Numbered from the stretch's first letter, positions 33,817 through 44,062 are shown. The stretch is 45,460 nucleotides of DNA from Actinomycetota bacterium (GCA_019240215.1 JAFAYQ010000011.1:1-45460); one strand, 5' to 3'. Made by a program: numbers and translations. Notes: generated by a model not told the origin, from the letters alone.

Positions 33817-36116
33817 GCGGCTCAGCGACTGAGCAGACGATGACGACCGGGCAGGACACCGTGGCGGCCGCGGCCGCCAGTCCGGGCCAGCCGCAGCCGT
33901 ACGCCGAGCTGGGGCTGACCGAGCCGGAGTACCAGCGCATCCGTGACCTCCTCGGCCGCCGTCCGACCGACGCCGAGCTGGCCCTTTATTCGGTGATGTG
34001 GAGCGAGCACTGCTCCTACAAGTCATCCAAGGTCCACCTGCGCCAGTTCGGCAAAACGGCACAGTCCCCTGCCATGCTGGCCGGGATCGGCGCCAACGCC
34101 GGGGTGGTCGACGTCGGTGACGGCTGGGCGGTCACGTTCAAGATCGAGTCGCACAACCACCCCTCCTACGTGGAGCCCCACCAGGGCGCGGCGACCGGGG
34201 TGGGCGGCATCGTCCGCGACATCCTGGCCATGGGCGCCCGCCCGGTGGCGGTGATGGACGCGCTGCGGTTCGGCCCGGCCGACGCCCCCGACACCGCCCG
34301 GGTGCTGCCCGGGGTGGTCAGCGGCATCTCGTTCTACGGCAACTGCCTGGGCCTGCCCAACATCGGCGGGGAGCTCGCCTTCGACCCCTGCTACGCGGGG
34401 AACCCGCTGGTCAACGCGCTGTGCGTGGGGGTACTGCGGCCCGGCGACCTGAAGGAAGCGATCGCCGAGGGACCGGGCAACCAGGTCATCCTGCTCGGCT
34501 CGCGGACCGGTCCGGACGGCATCGGCGGGGCCTCGGTGCTGGCCAGCGCCACCTTCGGAGCCGAGGGGGGCTCGGCCAAGCGGCCCAGCGTCCAGGTCGG
34601 CGATCCGTTCCTGGAGAAGCTGCTGATCGAGTGCTGCCTCGAGCTGTACCGGGAGGACCTGGTCACCGGCATCCAGGACCTGGGGGCGGCCGGGGTGGCC
34701 TGCGCCACCACCGAGCTGGCGGCGGCCGGGACCGGCGGCATGCGGGTCCGGCTGGACGAGGTGCCGCTGCGCGACACATCCCTGGGGCCGCCCGAGATCC
34801 TGATGAGCGAGTCCCAGGAACGGATGATGGCCGTCGTCACCCCGGCCGACGTGCCGCGCTTCCTGGCCGTCTGCGCCAAGTGGGGCGTCCAGGCCACCGT
34901 GATCGGCGAGGTGACCGACGGCGGGCGGCTGGAGATGACCTGGCACGGGGAGACCGTGGTCGACATCCCGCCCGGCACCGCCGCCGACCAGGGACCGGTC
35001 TACCAGCGCCCGCTGGCCCGCCCGGCCAGCCAGGACGCGCTGGCGGCCGACGGCCCGGCCCGGCTGGCCCGGCCCGGCGACGGGTCAGGGTTGCGGGAGA
35101 CCCTGCTGCGGCTGCTGGCGGCGCCCGGGCTGGCCGACCCGACCTGGGTCACCGAGCAGTACGACCGCTATGTGCGCGGCGACACCGTGCTGGCCATGCC
35201 CGAGGACGGCGGCCTGCTGCGGATCGACGAGGAGTCCAACCGGGGGGTGGCGCTGGCGACCGACGGCAATGGCCGCTACACCCTGCTCGACCCCTACGCC
35301 GGCGCCCAGCTGGCGCTGGCCGAGGCCTACCGCAACGTGGCCGCGACCGGGGCCCGGCCGCTGGCCGTCACCAACTGCCTGAACTTCGGCTCGCCGGAGG
35401 ACCCGGGGGTGATGTGGCAGTTCGCCGAGGCGGTGCGCGGGCTGGCCGACGGCTGCCTGACGCTCGGGGTCCCGGTCACCGGCGGCAACGTCAGCTTCTA
35501 CAACCAGACCGGCCAGACCGCGATCAAGCCGACCCCGGTGATCGGGGTGCTGGGCGTGCACGACGACGTCCGTAAGCGGCTGTCGATCGGCTTCGGAGTC
35601 GACGGGGCGCCGCTGGTGCTGCTCGGCCGGACCGCCGACGAGTTCGGCGGGTCGGCCTGGGCCCAGGTGGTGCACGGGCACGTCGGCGGCCACCCCCCGC
35701 GGGTCGACCTGGCGGCCGAGCAGGCGCTGGCCGCGGTGCTGGCCGACGCGGCCGCGGCCGGGCTGCTGGCCGCCGCCCACGACCTGTCCGACGGCGGGCT
35801 GGCGGTCGCGCTGGCCGAGTCGTGCCTGCGGGGCGGGCTCGGAGCCCGGGTCAGCCCGGCCGGCGACCCGTTCACGTTCCTGTTCTCCGAGTCGGCCGCC
35901 CGGGCGGTGGTCGCGGTCCGGCCGGGGGCCGAGACCGAGTTCGCCGCGCTGTGCGCGGAGCGCGGGGTGCCGGCCGAGACGATCGGCGCGGTCGGCGGCG
36001 GCCAGCTGGCGGTCGACGGCTGCTTCGAGGTCCCGCTCGGCGAGCTGGCCGCCGCGCACCAGGGCACGCTGCCCGCGATCTTCGGCCGGGCGGCGGCGCC
36101 CGCCGTCACCAGCTGA
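33813..36116 (+). CDS. purL: Phosphoribosylformylglycinamidine synthase subunit PurL (small type)
   Basis: 767 residues, the small PurL that works with separate PurS and PurQ. It converts FGAR to FGAM using ATP and ammonia. Seen: [17 protein letters not shown] with the catalytic His, [33 protein letters not shown], the second PurM-like half ([31 protein letters not shown]), and [20 protein letters not shown] near the C-terminus. The first about 30 residues are a non-conserved Ala/Thr tail before [19 protein letters not shown] overlap with purQ implies coupled translation. Confidence 0.97.
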   Translation: MSGSATEQTMTTGQDTVAAAAASPGQPQPYAELGLTEPEYQRIRDLLGRRPTDAELALYSVMWSEHCSYKSSKVHLRQFGKTAQSPAMLAGIGANAGVVDVGDGWAVTFKIESHNHPSYVEPHQGAATGVGGIVRDILAMGARPVAVMDALRFGPADAPDTARVLPGVVSGISFYGNCLGLPNIGGELAFDPCYAGNPLVNALCVGVLRPGDLKEAIAEGPGNQVILLGSRTGPDGIGGASVLASATFGAEGGSAKRPSVQVGDPFLEKLLIECCLELYREDLVTGIQDLGAAGVACATTELAAAGTGGMRVRLDEVPLRDTSLGPPEILMSESQERMMAVVTPADVPRFLAVCAKWGVQATVIGEVTDGGRLEMTWHGETVVDIPPGTAADQGPVYQRPLARPASQDALAADGPARLARPGDGSGLRETLLRLLAAPGLADPTWVTEQYDRYVRGDTVLAMPEDGGLLRIDEESNRGVALATDGNGRYTLLDPYAGAQLALAEAYRNVAATGARPLAVTNCLNFGSPEDPGVMWQFAEAVRGLADGCLTLGVPVTGGNVSFYNQTGQTAIKPTPVIGVLGVHDDVRKRLSIGFGVDGAPLVLLGRTADEFGGSAWAQVVHGHVGGHPPRVDLAAEQALAAVLADAAAAGLLAAAHDLSDGGLAVALAESCLRGGLGARVSPAGDPFTFLFSESAARAVVAVRPGAETEFAALCAERGVPAETIGAVGGGQLAVDGCFEVPLGELAAAHQGTLPAIFGRAAAPAVTS

Positions 36117-36135
36117 CGGGCGGGGCGCGAGCGAG

Positions 36136-36507
36136 ATGCCGGCCCGGAAGCCCAATCCGGACGACCGAGCCTACGTGACCGAGGTCACCCGGGCGCTGGA
36201 CGCGGGGGAGGAGCCGCCCGCCGCCGCGCTCCGCTCGGCCGTCCGCTACACGTTGCTGATGCTGGCCGAGCGGGTGCCGGGCAAGGCGGTCGAGGTGCGG
36301 GTGCCGCCGGTCGCCGCGGTGCAGGCCATTCCCGGGGTCCGGCACACCCGCGGCACCCCGCCCAACGTGGTCGAGACCGACCCGGTGACCTGGATCCGGC
36401 TGGCCACCGGGCGGCTGGACTGGGCGGCGGCGGTGGCCGCGGGCCAGGTCGCGGCCAGCGGCTCGCGGTCCGATCTGAGCCCGTTTCTGCCGGTTGACGG
36501 GGTATGA
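36136..36507 (+). CDS. SCP2-like (sterol carrier family) small protein
   Basis: 123 residues. It has the compact SCP2-like pattern: a helical start ([20 protein letters not shown]), [40 protein letters not shown] with the characteristic D-x-x-x-W/F-x-x-L-x-x-G turn, then [20 protein letters not shown]. In Streptomyces a gene of this kind also lies between purL and purF and is labelled a bacterial SCP ortholog. Its function in purine synthesis, if any, is not established. It starts 20 bp after purL and ends 50 bp before purF. Confidence 0.7.
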   Translation: MPARKPNPDDRAYVTEVTRALDAGEEPPAAALRSAVRYTLLMLAERVPGKAVEVRVPPVAAVQAIPGVRHTRGTPPNVVETDPVTWIRLATGRLDWAAAVAAGQVAASGSRSDLSPFLPVDGV

Positions 36508-36556
36508 GGGCGTGCGGTCGGCTGGCGCAGGCCGAAGTCCTCACTAAACTGGAGCC

Positions 36557-38056
36557 GTGCCAAAGCCCGACGGCCGCCTGACGGATGATCTCGATCCCTC
36601 CGACCGGCCGCCACAAGACGCCTGCGGTGTATTCGGAGTCTGGTCGCCGGGTGAGGAGGTCGCGAAGCTCGCCTACTACGGGCTGTACGCGCTCCAGCAC
36701 CGGGGCCAGGAGTCGGCCGGGATCGCGGTCAGCGACGGCGACCGGATGGTGGTCTACAAGGAGATGGGCCTGGTCGCCCAGGTCTTCAACGAGGCCACCC
36801 TCAACAACCTGCGCGGCTACATCGCGGTCGGCCACAACCGGTACTCCACCTCCGGGTCCTCGGTGTGGGAGAACGCCCAGCCGACGTTCCGGCCGATCGG
36901 CGACGGCGGCCTCGCGCTCGCCCACAACGGCAACCTGATCAACACCCTGGAGCTGGCCGGGCAGCTGGACGACAGCCCCGGCTACCCGGGCCGGATGCCG
37001 ATGGCCACCTCCGACACCGACGTGCTGACCGAGCTGTTCGCCCGGCCGGCGCTGGCCGAGTCGGCCGAGGGCCGCCGGGACGCGATCGAGGAGATGGCGC
37101 TGGTCACCCTGCCGCAGGTACGGGGCGCCTACTCGCTGGTGTTCATGAACGAGCGGACGCTGTACGCGGCCCGCGACCCGCAGGGCTTCCGGCCGCTGGT
37201 GCTCGGCCGCCTGCCCAGCGGCTGGGCGGTGGCCAGCGAGACCCCGGCCCTGGAGATCATCGGCGCCCGTTTCGTGCGCGAGATCGAGCCGGGCGAGCTG
37301 ATCACGATCGACGAGCGCGGGGTGCGGTCGCGGAGGTTCGCGGCCGCCGAGCCCCGCGGCTGCCTGTTCGAGTACGTCTACCTGGCCCGGCCCGACACCA
37401 CGATCGCGGGCCGCAACATGCACGCGACCCGGGTCGAGGTCGGCCGCCGGCTGGCGGGCGAGCACCCGGTCGAGGCCGACCTGGTCATCCCGGTGCCCGA
37501 GTCCGGCACCCCGGCCGCCATCGGCTACGCCGAGGGCAGCGGCATCCCCTACGGGCAGGGCCTGGTCAAGAACTCCTACGTGGGCCGCACGTTCATCCAG
37601 CCCAGCCAGACCATCCGCCAGCGTGGCATCCGGCTCAAGCTGAACCCGCTGACCGGGGTGGTGGCGGGCAAGCGGCTGGTGGTGGTGGACGACTCGATCG
37701 TGCGCGGCAACACCCAGCGGGCGATCGTGGCCATGCTCCGGGAGGCGGGCGCGGCCGAGGTGCACGTGCGGATCTCCAGCCCGCCGGTCAGCTGGCCCTG
37801 CTTCTACGGCATCGACTTCGCCACCCGGGCCGAGCTGATCGCCGGGCACGAGAGCGTCGACGAGATCTGCGCCTCGATCGGGGCCGACTCGCTCGGCTAC
37901 ATCTCGCTCGACGGCCTGACCGCGGCGACCACGATCCCGGCCGCCCAGCTGTGCCGGGCCTGTTTCGACGGCCAGTACCCGATCCCGGTCGCCGACGCTG
38001 AGCGCGGCAAGTTCGCCCGCGAGAACGGGCTGGCGCTGCAGGAAGCGCGGCCGTGA
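36557..38056 (+). CDS. purF: Amidophosphoribosyltransferase
   Basis: 499 residues. It catalyses the committed step of purine synthesis (PRPP plus glutamine). An N-terminal propeptide of about 21 residues precedes Cys in DACGVFGVWSPG, which must be exposed by cleavage. Ntn glutaminase: YALQHRGQESAGIAVSDGD, GHNRYSTSG, LAHNGNLINTLEL. The phosphoribosyltransferase domain has the PRPP loop RLVVVDDSIVRGNTQRAIV. Cys residues consistent with a 4Fe-4S cluster are in RGCLFEYVYLARPD, SWPCFYGIDF and LCRACFDGQYPIP. GTG start 36557 follows GGAG; TAAACT at about 36545 resembles a -10 box. Its stop overlaps the purM start. Confidence 0.96.
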   Translation: MPKPDGRLTDDLDPSDRPPQDACGVFGVWSPGEEVAKLAYYGLYALQHRGQESAGIAVSDGDRMVVYKEMGLVAQVFNEATLNNLRGYIAVGHNRYSTSGSSVWENAQPTFRPIGDGGLALAHNGNLINTLELAGQLDDSPGYPGRMPMATSDTDVLTELFARPALAESAEGRRDAIEEMALVTLPQVRGAYSLVFMNERTLYAARDPQGFRPLVLGRLPSGWAVASETPALEIIGARFVREIEPGELITIDERGVRSRRFAAAEPRGCLFEYVYLARPDTTIAGRNMHATRVEVGRRLAGEHPVEADLVIPVPESGTPAAIGYAEGSGIPYGQGLVKNSYVGRTFIQPSQTIRQRGIRLKLNPLTGVVAGKRLVVVDDSIVRGNTQRAIVAMLREAGAAEVHVRISSPPVSWPCFYGIDFATRAELIAGHESVDEICASIGADSLGYISLDGLTAATTIPAAQLCRACFDGQYPIPVADAERGKFARENGLALQEARP

Positions 38057-39129
38057 CCGGTCAGCCCGGCCGGCCCGTCCCCGAGGGGGGCCTCAGCTAC
38101 TCGGCGGCCGGCGTTGACATCGACGCCGGTGACCGGGCGGTCGACCTGATGCGGGCCGCGGTCGCCGGGACCGCCCGGCCCGAGGTGATGGGCGGCATCG
38201 GCGGGTTCGCGGGCCTGTTCGACGCGGCCCGGCTGGCCAGCTACCGGCATCCGGTGCTGGCCACCTCGACCGACGGGGTCGGCACCAAGGTCGTGCTGGC
38301 CAGCCAGCTCGGCGTCTACGACACGGTCGGCCTCGACCTGGTGGCGATGGTGGCCGACGACCTGGCCGCCTGCGGGGCCGAGCCGCTGTTCATGACCGAC
38401 TACGTGGTCTGCGGGGCGGTCCAGCCCGAGCGGGTGGCGGCGATCGTGTCGGGGGTGGCCCGCGGCTGCGCCCAGGCCGGCTGCGCGCTGCTGGGCGGGG
38501 AGACGGCCGAGCATCCCGGCCACTTCGGCCCCGCGGACTTCGACCTGGCGGGTGCGGCCACCGGGGTGGTCGAGGCCGACGCCATCCTCGGGCCCGAGCG
38601 GGTCGGGCCCGGCGATACCGTGCTCGCGCTGGCCTCGTCGGGGCCGCACGCCAACGGCTATTCGCTGGTCCGCGAGATCGTCCGCCGGGCTGGCCTGGAC
38701 CTGGAGCGGGACCAGCCCGGGCTGAGCCGCCCGCTCGGGGCCGAGCTGCTGGAGCCGTCCCGCATCTACACGCTGGACTGCCTGGCGCTGGCGGACGACT
38801 GCGAGGTGCACGCGTTCGCCCACATCACCGGGGGCGGGCTGGCCGCCAACCTCGCCCGGGTGCTGCCCGGGCCGGTCGACGCGGTGCTGGACCGGGCCAG
38901 CTGGACGCCGCCGCCGATCTTCGGGGTGCTGGCCGGGGCCGGGAACGTCTCTCCGGCCGAGATGGAGCGGGTGTTCAACATGGGGGTCGGCATGACCGCC
39001 GTGGTCGCGGCGGACAGCACCGACCGGGCGCTGGCGCTGCTGACCGCCCGGGGGGTCCCCGCCTGGGTGCTGGGCGAGGTGGTACCCGGGACCGGCCAGG
39101 CCAGGCTGACGGGAACCCACCAGCCGTAA
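38053..39129 (+). CDS. purM: Phosphoribosylformylglycinamidine cyclo-ligase (AIR synthetase)
   Basis: 358 residues. It closes the imidazole ring of FGAM with ATP. Seen: YSAAGVDIDAGDRAVDLMRA at the start, IGGFAGLFDAARL, the ATP-binding TSTDGVGTKVVLASQLGVYD followed by DLVAMVADDLAACGAEPLFM, LLGGETAEHPGHF, and C-terminal HITGGGLAANLARVLP with VFNMGVGM. GTG start overlaps the purF stop by 4 bp, so the two are translationally coupled. It ends 123 bp from the convergent DUF3073 gene with a hairpin between. Confidence 0.97.
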   Translation: MTGQPGRPVPEGGLSYSAAGVDIDAGDRAVDLMRAAVAGTARPEVMGGIGGFAGLFDAARLASYRHPVLATSTDGVGTKVVLASQLGVYDTVGLDLVAMVADDLAACGAEPLFMTDYVVCGAVQPERVAAIVSGVARGCAQAGCALLGGETAEHPGHFGPADFDLAGAATGVVEADAILGPERVGPGDTVLALASSGPHANGYSLVREIVRRAGLDLERDQPGLSRPLGAELLEPSRIYTLDCLALADDCEVHAFAHITGGGLAANLARVLPGPVDAVLDRASWTPPPIFGVLAGAGNVSPAEMERVFNMGVGMTAVVAADSTDRALALLTARGVPAWVLGEVVPGTGQARLTGTHQP

Positions 39130-39172
39130 CGGCGGGGCGGCCACGCCCGGCCACGCTTCCGCCCTGGCCGAA

Positions 39173-39190
39173 CGCAGGAATCACCCTGCG
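39173..39190. terminator. Hairpin between convergent purM and DUF3073 genes
   Basis: Perfect 6-bp stem CGCAGG / CCTGCG with a 6-nt loop, midway between the two converging stop codons (39129 and 39253). Probably a two-way terminator; there is no clear U-tract on either side. Confidence 0.45.
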
Positions 39191-39252
39191 CTCAACCAGG
39201 GGTGAAGCGCTCAAACGCATCGATCAAGCCGCGATGCGGGATGCCTGTTGGC

Positions 39253-39453
39253 TCAGGAAGCCGACCACTCGTCGTCTTCGTCTTCCTCAGCGTCGTCGTC
39301 ATCGCGGTCCACGTCCGGCGAGTCGTGCCGGTCGTCGTGGTCCGCGCCTACGCTGAGCTCCGCACGCAGCCGGTCAAGATCGGTACCGCCGCTGTTGTAC
39401 TTCAGCTGGCGGGCCACCTTCACCTGCTTGGCCTTGGCTCGGCCGCGCCCCAT
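39253..39453 (-). CDS. DUF3073-family small protein
   Basis: 66 residues from ATG 39453 (GAGGGGG about 8 bases upstream). It begins MGRGRAKAKQVKVARQLKYN and continues SGGTDLDRLRAEL, the invariant opening of DUF3073 proteins, which I know from actinobacteria. It ends in an acidic Asp/Glu tail (DDDDAEEDEDDEW). The strongly basic head and acidic tail could suit nucleic-acid or ribosome association, but no function is established. The longer frame to 39528 is rejected. The 219-bp leader (39454-39672) up to vdh holds no gene; it contains three GTAC motifs around 39579-39596. Confidence 0.92.
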   Translation of the reverse strand: MGRGRAKAKQVKVARQLKYNSGGTDLDRLRAELSVGADHDDRHDSPDVDRDDDDAEEDEDDEWSAS

Positions 39454-39672
39454 TGGCTCGACCCCCTCGAACGTCCGGAGCCTCAGGGGCTCCACGATGT
39501 ATGCATGCGCTGGCTTTCCGCACAACAAACGGACCCGTCGAGCTCTCCAAACGAGAGCGCGGCGCGCACCAGCTTCCGTACAGGTACAACCGTACCCGCT
39601 TTGAGGCCCCCATGCCTACGCTGGGAGCCCGGGGAGCCGCCGCGTCTCGTCCGAAATATGTGGTTAGCAGGG

Positions 39673-40773
39673 TCAGGAGCCCAGCCAGATACCTCGCAGG
39701 CGCCCGACGTCAGCCATCCGCTGCTCGGCCAGCCGGTCGGCCGCGGCCGACGGCGGGACCCCGTCGGAGTCGGCGATCTGGAAGATCCGGGTGGTGGTGC
39801 CAAAGATCTGTTCCGCCCGCGCCCGCGCTCGCTCGAAGCTGAATCCGGCCAGCTCGTCGGCGACCTGGATGACCCCGCCGGCGTTCACCACGTAGTCCGG
39901 CGCGTAGAGGATCCCCCGGTCGGCCAGCAGCTTCTCCACCCCCGGGTGGGCAAGCTGGTTGTTGGCCCCGCCGCAGATGACCTTGGCCTCCAGGGTGGCC
40001 GCCACCTGGTCGTCGACCGATCCGCCGAGCGCGCAGGGGGCGAACACGTCCAGCCCGGCCGCCAGCAGGTCGGCGGCGCTCGCCACCACCTCGACCTCCG
40101 GGTGCCGGGCGCGCACGCCGTCCACCGCCGCCGCGCTGACGTCGCAGATCACCACCTCGGCGCCGTCCTCGACGAGGTGGCTGACGAGCTTGCGGCCGAC
40201 CTTGCCGACGCCCTCGACACCCACCCGGCGGCCGCGCAGGCTGGGTGAGCCCCACACGTGCCCGGCCGCCGCCCGCAGCCCGGCGAACACCCCGAGCGCG
40301 GTCAGCACCGACGAGTCGCCGGCCCCGCCGTAGGCGGCGGTGCGCCCGGTCACCCAGCGGCTCTCGCGGGCGATGACGTCCATGTCCTCGCTGTAGGTGC
40401 CGACGTCGCAGGCGGTGATGTAGCGCCCGCCGAGCGAGTCGATGAACCGGCCGTAGGCGCGCAGCAGCGCCTCGCTCTTGAGCTCGGCCGGGTTGCCGAT
40501 GATGACGGCCTTGCCGCCGCCGTGGTCCAGCCCGGCCAGCGCGTTCTTGTAGGCCATGGCGGCCGACAGCCGGAGCACGTCGGCCAGCGCCTCGTCTTCG
40601 CTGCCGTACGGGTAGAACCGGGTGCCGCCGAGCGACGGCCCCAGCGCCGTGGAATAGATGGCGATGATCGCTTGCAGGCCGCTCCGCGGATCCTGGCAGA
40701 ACGCCACCTGCTCATGACCGGACCGCGCGGTGCTGTCGCTGCCCTGGTGGGGCGCTGTGAACACATGCGTCAC
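39673..40773 (-). CDS. vdh: Valine (leucine/phenylalanine-type) dehydrogenase
   Basis: 366 residues from GTG 40773 (GGAAGAG upstream); the frame is open to 41016 but the extra N-terminus is not family-like. It oxidatively deaminates branched-chain amino acids with NAD. Seen: [20 protein letters not shown], the catalytic Lys region [35 protein letters not shown], the NAD fold [14 protein letters not shown] with the following acid in VICDVS, and [20 protein letters not shown]. In Streptomyces vdh sits in the same purM-DUF3073-vdh order. Metabolically it feeds the 2-oxoacid dehydrogenase encoded at 23-27 kb. The 249-bp divergent region to 41023 must hold both promoters. Confidence 0.9.
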   Translation of the reverse strand: MTHVFTAPHQGSDSTARSGHEQVAFCQDPRSGLQAIIAIYSTALGPSLGGTRFYPYGSEDEALADVLRLSAAMAYKNALAGLDHGGGKAVIIGNPAELKSEALLRAYGRFIDSLGGRYITACDVGTYSEDMDVIARESRWVTGRTAAYGGAGDSSVLTALGVFAGLRAAAGHVWGSPSLRGRRVGVEGVGKVGRKLVSHLVEDGAEVVICDVSAAAVDGVRARHPEVEVVASAADLLAAGLDVFAPCALGGSVDDQVAATLEAKVICGGANNQLAHPGVEKLLADRGILYAPDYVVNAGGVIQVADELAGFSFERARARAEQIFGTTTRIFQIADSDGVPPSAAADRLAEQRMADVGRLRGIWLGS

Positions 40774-41022
40774 TGTGGTGACTCTTCCGATCGGGCCCGG
40801 CTCGGGTTGGCGCCGGGATCTAACGCTCAGCTTAGGGCGGCCGGAGGGCCGGAGCCGGGCGGCGGGCGGGGCACGCCGGACAAGATCGTTCTCGCGGACA
40901 GTGACGGTGTGATATGGCCGCCCACGGTGCTTGCGGGCGGCTTGCGGACGAGATGCGGTGAGTGATGATGTCGTTATCAGCCTGGCCAGCTTTCGTGGGT
41001 GGTTGTATGTCACCATGCGGTT

Positions 41023-41925
41023 GTGCTGCCTTACGCCGCGTATCTTCGGGTCTACGAGCCGCTGTCCGCGTTCGAGGAGCCGGAGTTGTCACGCTGGGTG
41101 GCCTACGCGGCGTCGCCGCACCGGCCCCGGCGGCGGGAGGCCCTGGAGGCGGAGTACACCGACGCGCTGCACCGGGTCGCGGCCGTCCCCCCGGTGGTGG
41201 TGCCGGACCGGGAGAGCGAGCACGCCTACGTCCGCTGGGCCGACGGCGTCATCTACATCTGCCCCTGGCAGACCCGGCTGCGGTCGTGGCTGGCCCTCGG
41301 CCACCTGCGGGCCACGGCCCGGCCGCCGCTGGCCGACGCGTTCTCCCCGGCCCAGGCGGCCGAGGCGGCCCGGGCGTTCGCGGCCATCTACACCGACAGC
41401 GTCTCGCTGCGGACCTATATCCAGACCAGCGCCTGGTCGGTCCCGCTGACCTGGTTCGCGATGTTCAGCCCGGCCGAACGCTGGCTGGCCCTCGGTTCCC
41501 CCGAGGATGAGGCGGTCCCGTCCCCGTCGGCCACCACCTCGGCCGTCCGCACCCTTATCTATGCGACCGCGATGGCCCAGGCCCGGCGGCGGCTGGCCCG
41601 CGGCCTGGCCGCGGTGCGCCGGGGCCTGCGCGGCCCGCTCGGCGAATCGGAGGCCGTCCGCCGCCGCTCGCTGGCGGTCACCGCCGAGCTCGAGGACGTC
41701 GGCCGCTGGCTGGAGGACTTCCACCCCCAGTCGGTGGTCGAGCTCGACTACGGCGGCCTGGTCAACCTGCTCACCGACGAGGCCCTGCGGGGGGACCAGT
41801 CGGTCGCCGAGATCCGGGCCGCCATCAGCGGCCTCAACCGCGACGAGCCCGAGCTGGCCATCGCCATGTACCGCCGGGCCGCCGACCGCTGGCAGCTCCT
41901 CCAGGCCACCGAGTCGGCCAACTGA
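41023..41925 (+). CDS. Conserved actinobacterial protein of unknown function
   Basis: 300 residues from GTG 41023. It begins [20 protein letters not shown] and continues with [20 protein letters not shown] and [20 protein letters not shown] associate it with the gene between vdh and bldC in Streptomyces. Mostly helical and soluble; mid-region [20 protein letters not shown] is conserved in character; the last 70 residues ([20 protein letters not shown]) look like a helical interaction domain. No catalytic motif is recognised. The integrase frame runs antisense through its last 178 bp. A strong hairpin follows at 41955. Confidence 0.88.
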   Translation: MLPYAAYLRVYEPLSAFEEPELSRWVAYAASPHRPRRREALEAEYTDALHRVAAVPPVVVPDRESEHAYVRWADGVIYICPWQTRLRSWLALGHLRATARPPLADAFSPAQAAEAARAFAAIYTDSVSLRTYIQTSAWSVPLTWFAMFSPAERWLALGSPEDEAVPSPSATTSAVRTLIYATAMAQARRRLARGLAAVRRGLRGPLGESEAVRRRSLAVTAELEDVGRWLEDFHPQSVVELDYGGLVNLLTDEALRGDQSVAEIRAAISGLNRDEPELAIAMYRRAADRWQLLQATESAN

Positions 41926-43877
41926 GCGGCAGCGTCCGCGCCTCCGGCGCAGCGCCGGGCGGCGGGCGCCGCCGCCCGGGCGGGCAGCGCGGGCGATGGT
42001 AACTTCACCCGGCCTCTCTGGTCGTCCGATGAATAGGACCAGGCAGAGTCGCCTTCTTCGAAATCGCGTTCCCGCTTCTTGGCCAGGGTAACACGAGTGC
42101 CGGCCCGGAGGCGAGCAACTGCATCCGGGGTGGCGTCGGTGATGGTGACGCGGATGGTGACCTGCCGGTGCTGCTTGCTGAACACGGCCTGAAGATGGAA
42201 GGCCTCGAAGAGTCCTTCCGCGAGGCCGGCGGGGGCGCCGGTGAGGATGTCACCCAGGATCGGCAGGGCATCCAGCAGGGCCGGGTCGGAAACCTCGGTG
42301 GCGGCGACATCAAGCCGGTCGCGCTGGGCCTCGAGGGTTTTCTGCTCGGTGTGCAGTTCGCGGTAACGGGCGCGGATCCGGTCGCGCAGCGCGGCGGCGG
42401 CCGGGTCGCCAGGGTCGGCGGGGAACTCCAGTTCGCTGATGAGGGCGTGCTGGGCGGCCTCGTTCTTGGCGAGCTGCTGGTCCAGGTGCCGGGCCTGGCC
42501 GGCGCGGCGGGTGGCTTCTTGTTTGGCGTCGGCGGGGAGCTGGGCTTTGAGCATGGCGGCCCGGTCGGGGCCGAACACGTACTGGGTGAAGAACCCTGCG
42601 GTGGCGGCCATGAGGGCCTTTTCGCTGATCATCACGTTGGGGTGATCGGGGTAGGCGGCGGCGTGGGTGACGGCGGCGGGGTCGTGGGGGCACTGGTAGT
42701 AGGTGTAGCTGGCCGGGCCTCGGGTGGTGGTGGCGGTGCGGGTGACCCCGCGCATCCGCCGTTTGCAGATCTTGCACCACAGCCGTCCCCGGTACCGGTA
42801 GCGGCGCCCGGGACGGGTGCGGGTCTGCTCAGTGTCCTGGACGTTGCCGCGAGCGGCACTGATGTGCTGGGCGGCATCCCAGGTGGCCTTGCTGACCAGG
42901 GCGGGGTGGGTGGGCTCGCGAGACCAGATCCACTGCTCCGCCGGAACCTCCACCCGGCGGGTAGGACCGGTGATGTGGGTGCGGCCCAGCACCTGGTAGC
43001 CGGTGTATTTAGGGTTGGCCAAGATCTTGTACAGCCCGGCCAGGGTCCAGCCCTTAACGGGGTCGGGCGGCGGGTAGGCGGCCGGATCGGCGTTGAGCCG
43101 GGCCCGGATGGTGGGGACGCCGAGCTCGTCGGTGACCCGCCATTGGTAGATCTGGGTGATGATGGGGCCGCGTTCGGAGTCGATGGCAAGGCGGGTTTTG
43201 GTGCGGCCGGTGGCGGCTTTCATCGGGTTGGGGTGGGTGTGCCGCTCGGGCAGGTATCCGTAGGGGACGGGGCCGATGTTCCAGCCGTCGTAGTTGTGTT
43301 CTTTCAGACCTTCCCAGACTTTTTCTTTCAGCTGCAGCCGGTACCATTCGGCGACGCCTTGCTTGACGCGGCGGACCAGAATGGTGGTGGCGTTGACCCC
43401 CTGAATGCTGAACGGCTCATCGGTGGCGAAAATGGCGATGCCTTCGTCCCGCAGCCGCCGTTCCAGTTTCAGGGAGTTGTAATTATCGCGGGCCGACCGC
43501 TCAATGTCCTCACAGACCACGAACGCGAACGGCGGCTCCGGGGACCGGGCCGCGCGCAAAAGGTCAGCCATGCCCCCGTCGCGGGGAATCCCCGCCCCAG
43601 CGGCCGCTTGCCAGTTGCTGCCCTGGCTGCGGTGCTCCAGGTCCAGGCCGCCGGACTCCACATCCCAGTACCAGGCGACGATCTTGAACCCGGCGGGGAG
43701 CCAGTCCTGGGACTTGCGGACCTGCCGGCGCAGCGAGGCGACCGGATCCTGCATGAGCGTGGAGGTGCGGCCGATGAACGCGACCGGCACTACCTCCGCC
43801 GGCCCGGCGGTCGCCGCCACCGACAGGGCGGGTGCGGTCAGGTCTGGTCCGGTGAGTGCTGGTTCTGCTGTGCCCAT
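41748..43877 (-). CDS. Large serine recombinase/integrase, C-terminus running into host DNA
   Basis: 709 residues from ATG 43877 (GGAGG 8 bases upstream). Catalytic domain: VAFIGRTSTLMQDPVASLRR with the nucleophile Ser in RTST, then VVCEDIERSARDNYNSLKLE. Recombinase domain: GPVPYGYLPERHTHPNP and GWTLAGLYKILANPKYTGYQ. Zinc ribbon: LWCKICKRRMRG, later YYQCPHD. A coiled-coil segment (HLDQQLAKNEAAQHALISEL to RELHTEQKTLEAQRDRL) follows, as in phage and ICE integrases. After about residue 625 (DDQRGRVKL) the sequence becomes Ala/Arg/Ser-rich and the last 59 codons are antisense to the host gene. The natural C-terminus was therefore probably changed by integration, or the tail is vestigial. Start overlaps the upstream small gene by 40 bp. 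Confidence 0.88.
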   Translation of the reverse strand: MGTAEPALTGPDLTAPALSVAATAGPAEVVPVAFIGRTSTLMQDPVASLRRQVRKSQDWLPAGFKIVAWYWDVESGGLDLEHRSQGSNWQAAAGAGIPRDGGMADLLRAARSPEPPFAFVVCEDIERSARDNYNSLKLERRLRDEGIAIFATDEPFSIQGVNATTILVRRVKQGVAEWYRLQLKEKVWEGLKEHNYDGWNIGPVPYGYLPERHTHPNPMKAATGRTKTRLAIDSERGPIITQIYQWRVTDELGVPTIRARLNADPAAYPPPDPVKGWTLAGLYKILANPKYTGYQVLGRTHITGPTRRVEVPAEQWIWSREPTHPALVSKATWDAAQHISAARGNVQDTEQTRTRPGRRYRYRGRLWCKICKRRMRGVTRTATTTRGPASYTYYQCPHDPAAVTHAAAYPDHPNVMISEKALMAATAGFFTQYVFGPDRAAMLKAQLPADAKQEATRRAGQARHLDQQLAKNEAAQHALISELEFPADPGDPAAAALRDRIRARYRELHTEQKTLEAQRDRLDVAATEVSDPALLDALPILGDILTGAPAGLAEGLFEAFHLQAVFSKQHRQVTIRVTITDATPDAVARLRAGTRVTLAKKRERDFEEGDSAWSYSSDDQRGRVKLPSPALPARAAAPAARRCAGGADAAAQLADSVAWRSCQRSAARRYMAMASSGSSRLRPLMAARISATDWSPRRASSVSRLTRPP
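41955..41979 (+). terminator. Strong GC hairpin after the host gene
   Basis: CCGGGCGGCG, five bases, CGCCGCCCGG: a perfect 10-bp stem 30 bp after the stop of the 41023-41925 gene. It likely terminates that transcript and marks the end of ordinary chromosome before the element. No U-tract. Confidence 0.6.
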
Positions 43878-44062
43878 TGCAGCAGCCTCCAAATCGCCTC
43901 GGCCTGCCGGGCGTCCAGCTCGCGTGCTTCCTGCCCGGTGGCTATCTTGATTTTGAACCGGACTTTCAGCCCGTCCGGCCTTTCCCCCTCCTCCAAATTA
44001 TAGGCAATTTCCGCCGATTCAGGAAAGACATTAGGCTTTTTATTTGGCGGATTAGTGTGCAT
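43838..44062 (-). CDS. Small integrase-associated protein, copy 2
   Basis: 74 residues, not recognised. MHTNPPNKKPNVFPESAEIA, then GLKVRFKIKIATGQEARELD followed by ARQAEAIWRLLQWAQQN. It aligns along its length with the preceding 100-residue gene product (shared KVR, TG, A-x-ELDAR, LQW), so the pair is a tandem duplication. Predicted short beta-hairpin plus helix. Start overlaps the upstream gene by 11 bp and its end overlaps the integrase start by 40 bp, implying coupled expression. Lower GC than the surroundings. A recombination directionality factor or integrase partner is possible (inference); no helix-turn-helix is evident. Confidence 0.75.
   Translation of the reverse strand: MHTNPPNKKPNVFPESAEIAYNLEEGERPDGLKVRFKIKIATGQEARELDARQAEAIWRLLQWAQQNQHSPDQT

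Noticed and set aside
36185..37849. 554-codon minus-strand frame over purF
   Set aside because: Antisense to a clearly functional purF and to the SCP2-like gene; no recognisable domain.
42168..44003. 611-codon plus-strand frame over the integrase
   Set aside because: Gly/Val-rich antisense of the serine integrase and of the small gene; no motif.
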